This document shows, piece after piece, positions 1-6,787 of a stretch of DNA of 9,062 nucleotides. The stretch is taken from assembly GCA_023413645.1 (NCBI GenBank), contig JAEZPN010000020.1, forward strand, positions 1 to 9,062, given 5' to 3'. Below the pieces are notes generated by a model. It made no database searches. It was given only the letters and a program-made list of their open reading frames with translations, and was not told where the DNA came from. The stretch is from Bacteroidota bacterium. Lineage in GTDB: Bacteria; Bacteroidota; Bacteroidia; Bacteroidales; Rikenellaceae. Each line of letters opens with the position of its first letter. Positions within the stretch are counted from its first letter, which is position 1. Made by a program: the position numbers and the translations under genes.

Positions 1-340
1 GACCGATGCAGATTGCAGTACCTGTATCCTGGCATGTGGGCAACTGACCCTCTGCAGCTACACACTGGTTCAAAAGCATTGTGTATGCCACAAATTTGTC
101 GTTGTCTGTAGCCTCGGGGTCCTCGAGAATGTTAGCGCGCTTCTGGAGGTGTGAGGCGCGCAAGTAGAACGATACGTCGGCATAAGCCTCCTTAGCCAAG
201 AGCTCAAGACCCTTGGGATCTACCTTCAAGATCTTGCGTCCGTCGCACTCTACAACCTTTACATAGTCCTTCGTGAGAAGGCGATACTCTGTCTTATCCG
301 CCTGGATAGGATAGGGCTCCTGATAGATGAAATCAGCCAT
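1..340 (-). CDS. fumA: Class I fumarate hydratase, N-terminal part (cut by window edge)
   Basis: This is the first 113 codons of a gene reading leftwards out of the window from the ATG at 340-338. The translation starts MADFIYQEPYPIQ and runs without a stop to the edge. It contains PTCQDTGTAI (residues 101-110), the conserved class I fumarase segment in which Cys103 corresponds to a ligand of the catalytic [4Fe-4S] cluster. Family knowledge: the enzyme reversibly hydrates fumarate to L-malate in the cytoplasm, and in anaerobic Bacteroidota it works in the reductive branch leading to succinate. The other cluster cysteines and the C-terminal domain lie outside the window. The gene starts 17 nt after the transporter stop, with no terminator or promoter between, so it is probably the distal gene of the same operon. 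The symbol follows E. coli class I usage; fumB would serve equally. Confidence 0.9.
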   Translation of the reverse strand, partial: MADFIYQEPYPIQADKTEYRLLTKDYVKVVECDGRKILKVDPKGLELLAKEAYADVSFYLRASHLQKRANILEDPEATDNDKFVAYTMLLNQCVAAEGQLPTCQDTGTAICIG

Positions 341-357
341 AATTGCTTGAATATTTA

Positions 358-1884
358 TTAGTTGTTATTGTTGTTTTGCTCCTGTTTTACTGATATGGGT
401 GTGAGCTTCGCTGGTTTGAAGTTGAGCTTGTCGGCAGAGATCTCACGGATGTCAAGGTCCTTGATTCTAAGGCGCAACGTGTCACTATTGATAGTCTCGG
501 CCTCGTCAACAACCTCTTCGGTGGGCACCTCAACAACCTCATTTGCGGTCTGCTTCTTAACAAAGTCGATGATGCCGAAGACGAAGACTACGGATACCAA
601 CACGGGGCATACCCAGCGCAACAAGAAGCGAATGATGGGGTACGACTTGCGATCGATGCCACCCTCTGCCGTAAGCTCCGCGCGCATATCCTCCTTCTTC
701 CATATCCAGCCCACGAATACCGCCGTAAGGATGCCCAACAATGGCAACATGACGATAGAGGTAAAGTTGTCAAGGAGTGAGAAGAAGTTCATGCCCGCAA
801 GTGTGTACTCGCTCCAGTCGCCCAACGACAACGATGCCGCCGTAGCAAGCACAAGGGCGATGAGCGTAACGAGGCATGCGCCATGCTTGCGTGACATGCC
901 GCGCTTCTCTACGAAGTAGGATGTCACAGCCTCGTGCATGGAGATGGTCGAAGATATTGCCGCAAGCGCCAGGAGCACGAAGAAGAGCGTAGCCCAGACA
1001 TTACCCATGGGCATAGCAGAGAATACCTTAGGCATAGCGACAAATGCCAACTGTGGGCCGCTCTCATTCTCAACGCCTGCCGAGAAGATGATGACCGCAG
1101 CCATGAGCGCAACGATGGTATCCAACGACACCACGCTGATTGCCGTGCCCGCAATCTTGGTTCCATCCTTGAAGTATGAGCCGTAGATGAGCATGGCACC
1201 CATGCCGATAGACAATGTGAAGAATGCCTGACCCATGGCGGCAAGGAATGTCGAGCCAGATACCTTAGAGAAGTCGGGGGTAAAGACATTACCCAACGCC
1301 TCACGACCATCGGGCAGCCACAACGAGTAGATAGCCAAGACTATAAGGATGGCGAAAAGTAGGGGCATCATGATTTTCGATGCCTTCTCGATGCCACCCT
1401 GCACACCACCCGAGATTATGGCATGGTTAGCGACGATGAAGAGGTAGGTATAGAGCAATGGCTGCCATGTGCCTGTCGTAAATGTCTGGAAGAAACCACC
1501 GAAGTCACTACCTATGGCATCTGTAGCCGAGGCGACAGTGTAGTTTATGGTCCATCCCGCGATGACGAAGTAGTAGCCCATGATGAGTGTCACCGAGATG
1601 AGACCCATAGCACCAAGCCATCCCCAGCCTCGCTTAATCGTAGCAAAGGCATCTACAGGGTTCTTCTTGGTGTTGTGACCCACCGAGAACTCCGCAATGA
1701 GCAATGGGAGACCGAGAAAGAGGATACATCCCAAGTAGATGAGGATGAAGGCACCACCACCATTCTCCGAGGTGATGTAGGGGAAACGCCAGATGTTACC
1801 CAGGCCGATTGCCGAGCCTGCGGCAGCGAGGATGGCGGCAAGCTTGCCGCCAAAACCTCCACGCTTTGCACTATTATCTGCCAT
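358..1884 (-). CDS. Sodium-dependent transporter, NSS/SNF family (LeuT-like)
   Basis: This 508-aa inner-membrane protein belongs to the neurotransmitter:sodium symporter family, whose members take up amino acids or related amines with Na+. About eleven hydrophobic segments can be seen, at roughly residues 15-36, 45-68, 88-115, 142-160, 171-190, 212-238, 247-270, 297-325, 334-352, 367-395 and 416-442. TM1 carries the unwound sodium and substrate motif GSAIGLGNIWRFPY (23-36), with Asn30 and Arg33 matching LeuT Asn27 and Arg30. TM3 has the paired Tyr104/Tyr105. TM6 has FFTLSIG (221-227). TM8 has the serine pair 311-312 at the Na2 position. GIEKASKIMMP (164-174) matches the loop before TM5. After TM11 comes an unusually long hydrophilic tail (about 443-508) ending in five asparagines. 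The ATG lies 5 nt after the folB stop, implying translational coupling. Substrate cannot be read from sequence; by my alignment the pocket has Met228 and Met316 where LeuT has Phe259 and Ile359. Confidence 0.93.
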   Translation of the reverse strand: MADNSAKRGGFGGKLAAILAAAGSAIGLGNIWRFPYITSENGGGAFILIYLGCILFLGLPLLIAEFSVGHNTKKNPVDAFATIKRGWGWLGAMGLISVTLIMGYYFVIAGWTINYTVASATDAIGSDFGGFFQTFTTGTWQPLLYTYLFIVANHAIISGGVQGGIEKASKIMMPLLFAILIVLAIYSLWLPDGREALGNVFTPDFSKVSGSTFLAAMGQAFFTLSIGMGAMLIYGSYFKDGTKIAGTAISVVSLDTIVALMAAVIIFSAGVENESGPQLAFVAMPKVFSAMPMGNVWATLFFVLLALAAISSTISMHEAVTSYFVEKRGMSRKHGACLVTLIALVLATAASLSLGDWSEYTLAGMNFFSLLDNFTSIVMLPLLGILTAVFVGWIWKKEDMRAELTAEGGIDRKSYPIIRFLLRWVCPVLVSVVFVFGIIDFVKKQTANEVVEVPTEEVVDEAETINSDTLRLRIKDLDIREISADKLNFKPAKLTPISVKQEQNNNNN

Positions 1885-1889
1885 AATGT

Positions 1890-2249
1890 TTAGCCAATTA
1901 ATGTTACACTCACCTTGTCAATCTTGCCACCGAGGGGTGGGGCTATCTTCGCCACGGTGCACTCCACCTCCACAATCTGGGGAAAGACCTCTTTTATCGC
2001 GGCGATGACATTCGATGCTGCAGCCTCTATGGTGCGCTGCGTGCGCTGCATGGTGCGCTCCACAATCTCGAATACGGTCAAGTAGTTCACCGCCTGCGTC
2101 ACGTCGTCCGTAGCGGGGAGGTCACCCAGTGGGGTGCGGATGACGATGTCGACACGAAAGCGGTTACCCACCTGCTGCTCGAGGTCGTAGCAACCATGAA
2201 AGGCACGTACGTAGATGCCGTCAAGGCGTATGGTGTATATTGGGTTCAC
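1890..2249 (-). CDS. folB: Dihydroneopterin aldolase
   Basis: The 119-aa product has the usual length for FolB. This cytoplasmic enzyme of folate synthesis converts 7,8-dihydroneopterin to 6-hydroxymethyl-7,8-dihydropterin and glycolaldehyde, and often also epimerises the substrate. Visible family features are FHGCYDLEQQVGNRF (17-31), with Glu24 in the HG..E..G motif, VNY (54-56) for the conserved tyrosine, IEAAASNV (74-81) with the pterin-binding Glu75, and AKIAPPLGGK (100-109) with Lys101 at the catalytic lysine position. The start is a GTG. Reading back in frame from it, no ATG occurs before the tyrS stop, so GTG is the only reasonable choice. The gene lies 27 nt after tyrS and 5 nt before the transporter gene, inside the same minus-strand operon. 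No other folate gene is in view, which is common for scattered Bacteroidota folate genes. Confidence 0.92.
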   Translation of the reverse strand: MNPIYTIRLDGIYVRAFHGCYDLEQQVGNRFRVDIVIRTPLGDLPATDDVTQAVNYLTVFEIVERTMQRTQRTIEAAASNVIAAIKEVFPQIVEVECTVAKIAPPLGGKIDKVSVTLIG

Positions 2250-2276
2250 GTCTAAATAGTATTGAGTGTTAGCGGG

Positions 2277-3569
2277 TTACTCCACGGTGATGAGGTAGTA
2301 GTTCTTCTTACCGCGCTGCACGAGGAGATACTTACCTGCGATGAGGTCAGCATCGCTCACACCACGCATAGCATCCTGAACCTTCTCCTTGTTGAGCTGT
2401 ACGCCACCACCCTGAATCATCTTGCGGCACTCGCCCTTTGAGGGGAATACCTTGCAAGCCTCAGCCACGATGTCCACGAAGGGCTTCTCGAGGTCGGCAC
2501 GCGCAATGGTGAACTGGGGCACACCCTCGAATACCTGCAACAATGTTGCCTCATCCAACGAGCGCAATGCCTCAGATGTAGCGTTGCCGAAGAGGATGTT
2601 TGTTGCTGCCTGAGCCTTCTCGAGCTCCTCCTTTGAGTGGATTGTCTCGGTGAGAATCTCCGCAAGGCGCTTCTGCAACACTCGGAGGTGGGGAGCAGCA
2701 TCGTGCTCCTCGATAAGTGCCTCGATAGTCTCGCGGTCGAGCAAAGTGAATATCTTAATATAACGCTTAGCGTCCTCATCGCTTACGTTGAGCCAGAACT
2801 GGTAGAACTTGTAGGGCGATGTGTAGCGTGCGTCGAGCCATACGTTGCCGCTCTCTGTCTTACCGAACTTTGTGCCGTCAGCCTTAGTGATAAGGGGACA
2901 AGTGATAGCGAATGCCTCGTTCTCGCCACCGAGCTTACGGCGGATAAGCTCAGTACCTGTGGTGATGTTACCCCACTGGTCTGCGCCACCGAGCTGGAAC
3001 TTACAGCCATACTCCTTGTAGAGGTGCAAGAAGTCGTAACCCTGCAAGAGCTGGTATGTAAACTCTGTGAACGACATACCGTCGCCGTCGCCATTGAAGC
3101 GCTTCTTAACAGAGTCCTTAGCCATCATGTAGTTCACGGTGATGCACTTACCGATGTCACGTGCGAACTCGAGGAACGAAAACTCCTTCATCCAGTCGTA
3201 GTTGTTAACCAGTATTGCCTTATTCTCGGCCTCAGAGTCGAAGTCGATAAGCTTCGAGAGCTGGTTCTTGATAGCCTCCTGGTTGTGGCGCAATGTAGCC
3301 TCATCGAGGAGGTTACGCTCCTGTGACTTACCCGATGGGTCGCCAATCATACCCGTTGCACCACCGATAAGGGCGATGGGACGGTGGCCACACATCTGGA
3401 AGTGCTTCAAAATCATGACACCTACGAGGTGACCGATATGGAGTGAGTCTGCCGTGGGGTCGATACCGAGGTATGCCGAAGCCATACCCTTCTTAAGCTC
3501 CTCATCGGCGCCGGGCATAACGGTATGAATCATACCGCGCCACTCAAGTTCTTCAATAAAATTTTTCAT
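2277..3569 (-). CDS. tyrS: Tyrosyl-tRNA synthetase
   Basis: This 430-aa cytoplasmic enzyme activates tyrosine with ATP and charges tRNA-Tyr. It is a class I synthetase of the standard bacterial type. The class signature HIGH is perfect (44-47, within DPTADSLHIGHL). YQLLQGYD (172-179) and GGADQWGNI (194-202) form the tyrosine pocket. The KMSKS-type loop appears as KFGKT (234-238), the usual variant in this subfamily. The C-terminal S4 RNA-binding domain covers about 364-430. I place the start at the ATG at 3569-3567 (MKNFIEELEW); a TTG two codons upstream also opens the frame but is less likely. The gene lies 48 nt downstream of dnaX with no hairpin between. A TAAATTTG box at 3579-3572 sits directly before the ATG, but no -33 partner is visible, so co-transcription with dnaX is the simpler reading. 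Confidence 0.97.
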   Translation of the reverse strand: MKNFIEELEWRGMIHTVMPGADEELKKGMASAYLGIDPTADSLHIGHLVGVMILKHFQMCGHRPIALIGGATGMIGDPSGKSQERNLLDEATLRHNQEAIKNQLSKLIDFDSEAENKAILVNNYDWMKEFSFLEFARDIGKCITVNYMMAKDSVKKRFNGDGDGMSFTEFTYQLLQGYDFLHLYKEYGCKFQLGGADQWGNITTGTELIRRKLGGENEAFAITCPLITKADGTKFGKTESGNVWLDARYTSPYKFYQFWLNVSDEDAKRYIKIFTLLDRETIEALIEEHDAAPHLRVLQKRLAEILTETIHSKEELEKAQAATNILFGNATSEALRSLDEATLLQVFEGVPQFTIARADLEKPFVDIVAEACKVFPSKGECRKMIQGGGVQLNKEKVQDAMRGVSDADLIAGKYLLVQRGKKNYYLITVE

Positions 3570-3617
3570 TCTCAAATTTATGTTTTAGTTATCCTATTCC
3601 GTTGGTTTTGTTCGATG

Positions 3618-5447
3618 TTACTCGGCATCGAGCTTCATGCGCTCAATCATCTCAATCAGGCGCTCGTTCTTCGCTACAAGGTGCTTTAGTCTATCCTCAA
3701 GCGTGATGGGGCGCGACGCCTTAATCTGCTCGTTCACCTCAACCTCAATCTCGATGAGACCTCTGACGCCACTCACCTCGGCGATAATGCGCTGCAAGTC
3801 GGCCTTCTCGTACATAATCTCGTCGTGCAACTCGCGCGAGGGAACAGCCATCTTTATAATGTTACCCTCGACCCTGAAGTTTAGAAAGGCAACGCTGATA
3901 CGTGGACGCTCTCGCTTGATGCGCTCAATGATAAGGTCGCGCTTAAGCGATATCTTCTCCTGGCACGAGGGATCTATAACAACCACCTCACCCTTTGCTG
4001 CCTCCGCTTCGGCAATCTCTGTCGCCGTGAGCGAGTTATTCATCAAACCCTTTAACGAGACACTCGAAGAGGATGTGCGGCGCTGCGCACGCTTAACACC
4101 TGGCTTAGTCTCAACACCCTCTGCAGCGGGCCCCTTTGGAGCCTCAACCGCCACGGGCTGCGCCACAGAGTGTGGCATAGGTTGTGGGGCAGGCTGAACA
4201 GGTTGAGCGGGTTGAGCGGGTTGCTGTATTGGCGACTGGGGCACCGCTACCTGCTGGGGCTGTGATGCCACAGCAACAAAGTCAGCAAGCGCGAAATCCG
4301 TAGCAAACGTTAGGGTGTCGAACTCGTCTAACGATAGCGACCCTACCTCGTCATTTTTTTTTTGACCGAGACCCGCAATCTTCATGAGTCCCAGTTCTAC
4401 AAGCAATCGCTGATTTGACGACTGTCGTATCTTGCCATCCGCCTCCGTGAGCAGAGCTATGGAGTTGAACAAGAACAGCTCGTTGCAAGCTGCAGCCTGA
4501 GTCTTATATCTCTCAACAAGCGTACCCGTAAACTCGACAAGCGAGACCGCAGGACCCTTAGCCATCAAGAGGTCGCGCATATGGGCATTCAATCCCGACA
4601 CAAATACCTGGGGCGAGAAGCCCTTAGACAACACCTCGTCGAAGAGCATGAGTGCATCGACATAGTTACCCGCAAGTAGCAGCTCCGTAGCCTTGAAGTA
4701 TGTGTCGTAGTCGAGGACGTTGAGCGTAGATGCCACATCCTTATAGTTGAGCTTTGCGCCGCAGAACGACACCGCCTTGTCGAACATCGACAGCGCATCA
4801 CGCATACCGCCATCAGCCTTATGAGCGATGAGGTTGAGCGCCTCGTCATCCGCCTCTACACCCTCCTTCGTAGCGATGTAGCGCAAATACTCCACGCCAT
4901 CCTCAACCCTGATGCGGTTGAAGTCGTAGATCTGACAGCGCGAGAGGATGGTGGGGATAATCTTATGCTTCTCGGTTGTTGCGAGCACAAAGATAGCGTG
5001 CTGGGGAGGCTCCTCCAAGGTCTTCAAGAAGGCGTTAAACGCCGCAGACGAGAGCATGTGGACCTCGTCGATTACGAAGACCGAGTAGCGACCCTGCTGA
5101 GGGATGATACGCACCTGCTCGATGAGGTTGCGGATGTCATCCACAGAGTTGTTCGATGCCGCATCGAGCTCGTGAACATTGAGCGAACGACCCTCGTTGA
5201 ACGAACGGCACGACTCACACTCGTTGCACGCCTCACCTGCCTGGGGATTGAGGCAGTTGATAGCCTTCGCAAAGATACGGGCACACGTCGTCTTACCCAC
5301 ACCGCGAGGACCGCAGAAGAGGTAGGCATGTGCCAACTGACCACGCTCAATGGCGTTCTTCAAAGTTGATGTTATATGACGCTGTCCGACAACCGAAGCG
5401 AAGGTTGCGGGACGATACTTGCGTGCTGATACTACAAAATTCTCCAT
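3618..5447 (-). CDS. dnaX: DNA polymerase III subunits tau/gamma (clamp loader)
   Basis: This 609-aa AAA+ ATPase is the motor of the clamp loader, which opens the DnaN ring and places it on primed DNA. Walker A is GPRGVGKT (46-53). A zinc module has Cys65, Cys74, Cys77 and Cys80. Walker B is VFVIDE (123-128). The SRC motif is at 169-171, and GGMRDALS with sensor-2 Arg216 at 213-220. The collar domain ends near 365. A Pro/Gln-rich linker follows (about 397-440), then a C-terminal tau-type domain (about 490-609) with a charged helical end. The frame extends upstream to 5534, but the family N-terminus MENFVVSARKYRP begins at the ATG at 5447 and a promoter-like box lies inside the extension, so I chose 5447. 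A run of ten A residues at codons 362-365 probably gives a second, gamma-like product of about 365 aa (see separate entry). The gene probably heads the dnaX-tyrS-folB-transporter-fumarase operon. Confidence 0.97.
   Translation of the reverse strand: MENFVVSARKYRPATFASVVGQRHITSTLKNAIERGQLAHAYLFCGPRGVGKTTCARIFAKAINCLNPQAGEACNECESCRSFNEGRSLNVHELDAASNNSVDDIRNLIEQVRIIPQQGRYSVFVIDEVHMLSSAAFNAFLKTLEEPPQHAIFVLATTEKHKIIPTILSRCQIYDFNRIRVEDGVEYLRYIATKEGVEADDEALNLIAHKADGGMRDALSMFDKAVSFCGAKLNYKDVASTLNVLDYDTYFKATELLLAGNYVDALMLFDEVLSKGFSPQVFVSGLNAHMRDLLMAKGPAVSLVEFTGTLVERYKTQAAACNELFLFNSIALLTEADGKIRQSSNQRLLVELGLMKIAGLGQKKNDEVGSLSLDEFDTLTFATDFALADFVAVASQPQQVAVPQSPIQQPAQPAQPVQPAPQPMPHSVAQPVAVEAPKGPAAEGVETKPGVKRAQRRTSSSSVSLKGLMNNSLTATEIAEAEAAKGEVVVIDPSCQEKISLKRDLIIERIKRERPRISVAFLNFRVEGNIIKMAVPSRELHDEIMYEKADLQRIIAEVSGVRGLIEIEVEVNEQIKASRPITLEDRLKHLVAKNERLIEMIERMKLDAE
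4201..4227 (-). repeat. 9-bp tandem repeat coding the Gln-Pro linker of DnaX
   Basis: On the plus strand GGTTGAGCG occurs twice in tandem (4201-4209, 4210-4218), followed by a degenerate copy at 4219-4227. In dnaX this encodes repeated Gln-Pro-Ala units near residues 409-417, in the flexible linker between the clamp-loader core and the tau C-terminal domain. Length variation in such a linker would be tolerated. Confidence 0.6.
4311..4363 (-). promoter_or_regulatory. Putative programmed slippage/frameshift signal in dnaX
   Basis: On the coding (minus) strand dnaX has ten consecutive A residues (4363-4354), read in frame as CAA AAA AAA AAT GAC. A one-base backward slip, or one extra A in the mRNA, gives CAA AAA AAA AAA TGA, an immediate stop. 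A one-base loss gives ATG ACG AGG TAG, also a stop. After an 8-nt spacer (4353-4346) there is a stem-loop: TAGGG (4345-4341) pairs with CCCTA (4315-4311), TCG (4340-4338) with CGA (4320-4318), and TCGT (4334-4331) with ACGA (4327-4324). By my count 32 of the 34 lysine codons of dnaX are AAG; the only two AAA codons are in this run. Known parallels are the E. coli dnaX ribosomal -1 frameshift and Thermus thermophilus dnaX transcriptional slippage at A9. That it works here is inference. Confidence 0.75.
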
Positions 5448-5454
5448 AACTCGA

Positions 5455-5462
5455 CAAAGGTA
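5455..5462 (-). promoter_or_regulatory. Putative dnaX promoter (-7 box TACCTTTG)
   Basis: The minus strand reads TACCTTTG, matching the Bacteroidota sigma-ABfr -7 consensus TAnnTTTG. It ends only 7 nt before the dnaX ATG at 5447, so transcription from it would give a leaderless or nearly leaderless mRNA. No convincing -33 TTTG is visible 19-21 nt upstream, which lowers confidence. Its position inside the upstream frame extension argues that the extension is not translated. Confidence 0.4.
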
Positions 5463-5502
5463 GTAAATATTTCTAATAAATATGCTCACACGCGCGCGAA
5501 TT

Positions 5503-5531
5503 TTTGCAATTTGAGAATTTTTGTATATTTG
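5503..5531 (+). promoter_or_regulatory. Putative promoter of the phosphoesterase gene
   Basis: TATATTTG at 5524-5531 matches the Bacteroidota -7 box TAnnTTTG. A TTTG at 5503-5506 can serve as the -33 element, though the 17-nt spacing is a little short. The ATG at 5562 lies about 30 nt downstream, after an A-rich leader without a Shine-Dalgarno sequence, which is usual in this phylum. Confidence 0.6.
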
Positions 5532-5561
5532 CAATGTGAACTAAAATTAAAGACCTAAAAA

Positions 5562-6728
5562 ATGAGAATTTCGAGAATACTCTTTACTTCGCTGATAGCC
5601 TTGCTTTTATACACAGCAAGCACCATGGCACAGCAGAGTGGCTTCAACCTTATAGTCGTGGGCGACCCACAGCCACAAACCAAGGAGCAGATAACACGCC
5701 TCGAAACAGAGATAATACCCCAAATTGCGACTATCGTCGAGGAGTACAAAGCCACGGGCTACCCCACTGCCATACTCCTCACGGGCGATGTGGTGTGGGA
5801 CAACATGAAGTTCCTGCCCCGCGTAAAGGCCGACTTCGAGGCTCTCGGCGTACCTGTATATGCCGTTATCGGCAACCACGACCACAACAAACGCCACAAA
5901 AACAATCAACCACGTGCAGAGCAGGATTACATCAACGCATGGGGCGAGCGCAACCAGGCATTTATGCTCGGCGAGACACTCTTCGTGACTCTCGACAACA
6001 TCGACTACAAAACAAGGTATGACTACAACCTAAAGGTAGATGCCGACCAGCTCATATGGCTCTCGGAAGTGATAGATGAATATGCTGATGTTGAGCACGT
6101 TGCAGTCTGCATGCACGCCCCAGCAACAAGCCACCGTACGGAAGGTTTCATACCCTATGCCAAACCCATTGTGCACATCATCGGAGAGCGCAAAATAGAC
6201 TTTATAACGGGTCACGGCCACCGCCACTTTACTGCCGACCACACACCCGAAATTATCGAGCATAGCGTAGCGCAGGTCAATGGCAACTTATGGTTTGCCC
6301 CCATCTGCGCGGACGGCACACCCCTCGGTGTGTTCTGCATCGAGGAGCGCGACGGAGAGTGGATGTGGCACCACCGCATCTTCGGCAAGAGCGCCAACGA
6401 ACCCCTCATCACCTACCCCGTGGGCAGAGTCAAAGAGCACGAGGAGTATGTCGTTGTAAAAGTCGTAGGTTGGGATAGCAAATGGCAACTTTCGTGGAGC
6501 GAGAATGGCGTGGATATGGGCGCGATGGAGCAGATTTCGATACTCGACCCCGACTATATGTACTACGTCGAAAATGAGGCCAACTACCGCGAGAAGTATA
6601 TGAAGCGATTGCGTCGCTCAGCACGCCCCCACAAGCACTATTTCCGCTGCAAGCCCACAACGCAAAATAGCGAGATTACAATAACCGCCACCGACCGCTT
6701 CGGCAGAGTATATACCACAACATTATAA
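5562..6728 (+). CDS. Exported calcineurin-like metallophosphoesterase
   Basis: The 388-aa protein begins with a signal peptide: Arg2 and Arg5, a hydrophobic core to about residue 19, and a likely cut after TMA (21-23). It therefore acts in the periplasm or outside. The metallophosphoesterase motifs appear in order: GDPQ (34-37, Asp35), GDVVWDN (75-81, Asp76), GNHDH (104-108), MHAP (184-187, His185) and GHGHRH (217-222). These normally hold two metal ions and hydrolyse phosphate mono- or diesters. Motif I has Gln37 where the canonical D-x-H histidine would be. Residues about 285-388 form a beta-rich domain like the extra C-terminal domain of Bacteroidota secreted phosphoesterases. Substrate is unknown; nucleotides, sugar phosphates and phospholipid headgroups are all possible. 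The gene is monocistronic, with its own promoter, diverges from dnaX and ends at a strong terminator. Confidence 0.88.
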   Translation: MRISRILFTSLIALLLYTASTMAQQSGFNLIVVGDPQPQTKEQITRLETEIIPQIATIVEEYKATGYPTAILLTGDVVWDNMKFLPRVKADFEALGVPVYAVIGNHDHNKRHKNNQPRAEQDYINAWGERNQAFMLGETLFVTLDNIDYKTRYDYNLKVDADQLIWLSEVIDEYADVEHVAVCMHAPATSHRTEGFIPYAKPIVHIIGERKIDFITGHGHRHFTADHTPEIIEHSVAQVNGNLWFAPICADGTPLGVFCIEERDGEWMWHHRIFGKSANEPLITYPVGRVKEHEEYVVVKVVGWDSKWQLSWSENGVDMGAMEQISILDPDYMYYVENEANYREKYMKRLRRSARPHKHYFRCKPTTQNSEITITATDRFGRVYTTTL

Positions 6729-6737
6729 CACAAAAAC

Positions 6738-6768
6738 AACCGCCACACTCACTGAGAATGTGGCGGTT
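6738..6768. terminator. Bidirectional intrinsic terminator between convergent genes
   Basis: A perfect 10-bp stem, AACCGCCACA (6738-6747) with TGTGGCGGTT (6759-6768), encloses an 11-nt loop that can form a further CTC/GAG pairing. It lies between the phosphoesterase stop (6728) and the WG-repeat gene stop (6788). On the minus strand the stem is followed by GTTTTTGTG, a good T tract. On the plus strand the following ACTATTTATACT is a weaker tract. It should therefore end both transcripts, more strongly the minus one. Confidence 0.85.
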
Positions 6769-6787
6769 ACTATTTATACTAAAGTCT

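Noticed and set aside
362..1893. Long plus-strand open frames opposite the transporter gene
   Set aside because: They lie antisense to a clear LeuT-like gene, give low-complexity or Arg/Ser-rich peptides with no recognisable domain, and have no promoter or leader. They are reverse-strand shadows of GC-biased codons.
2637..3326. 229-aa plus-strand frame opposite tyrS
   Set aside because: It is entirely within the tyrS coding sequence, with Leu/Val/Glu-rich composition typical of antisense translation. No family features.
4354..4363. A10 run as a simple homopolymer error
   Set aside because: The downstream frame is needed for the conserved tau domain and is intact at A10. Codon usage and flanking stops favour a real, selected run, though read checks remain worthwhile.
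4821..5369. 182-aa plus-strand frame opposite dnaX
   Set aside because: It mirrors the conserved ATPase core of dnaX and has no recognisable protein features or start signals.
5448..5534. 29-residue N-terminal extension of DnaX
   Set aside because: The family N-terminus is MENFVVSARKYRP at 5447; the extension is atypical and contains a promoter-like box and the divergent promoter region.
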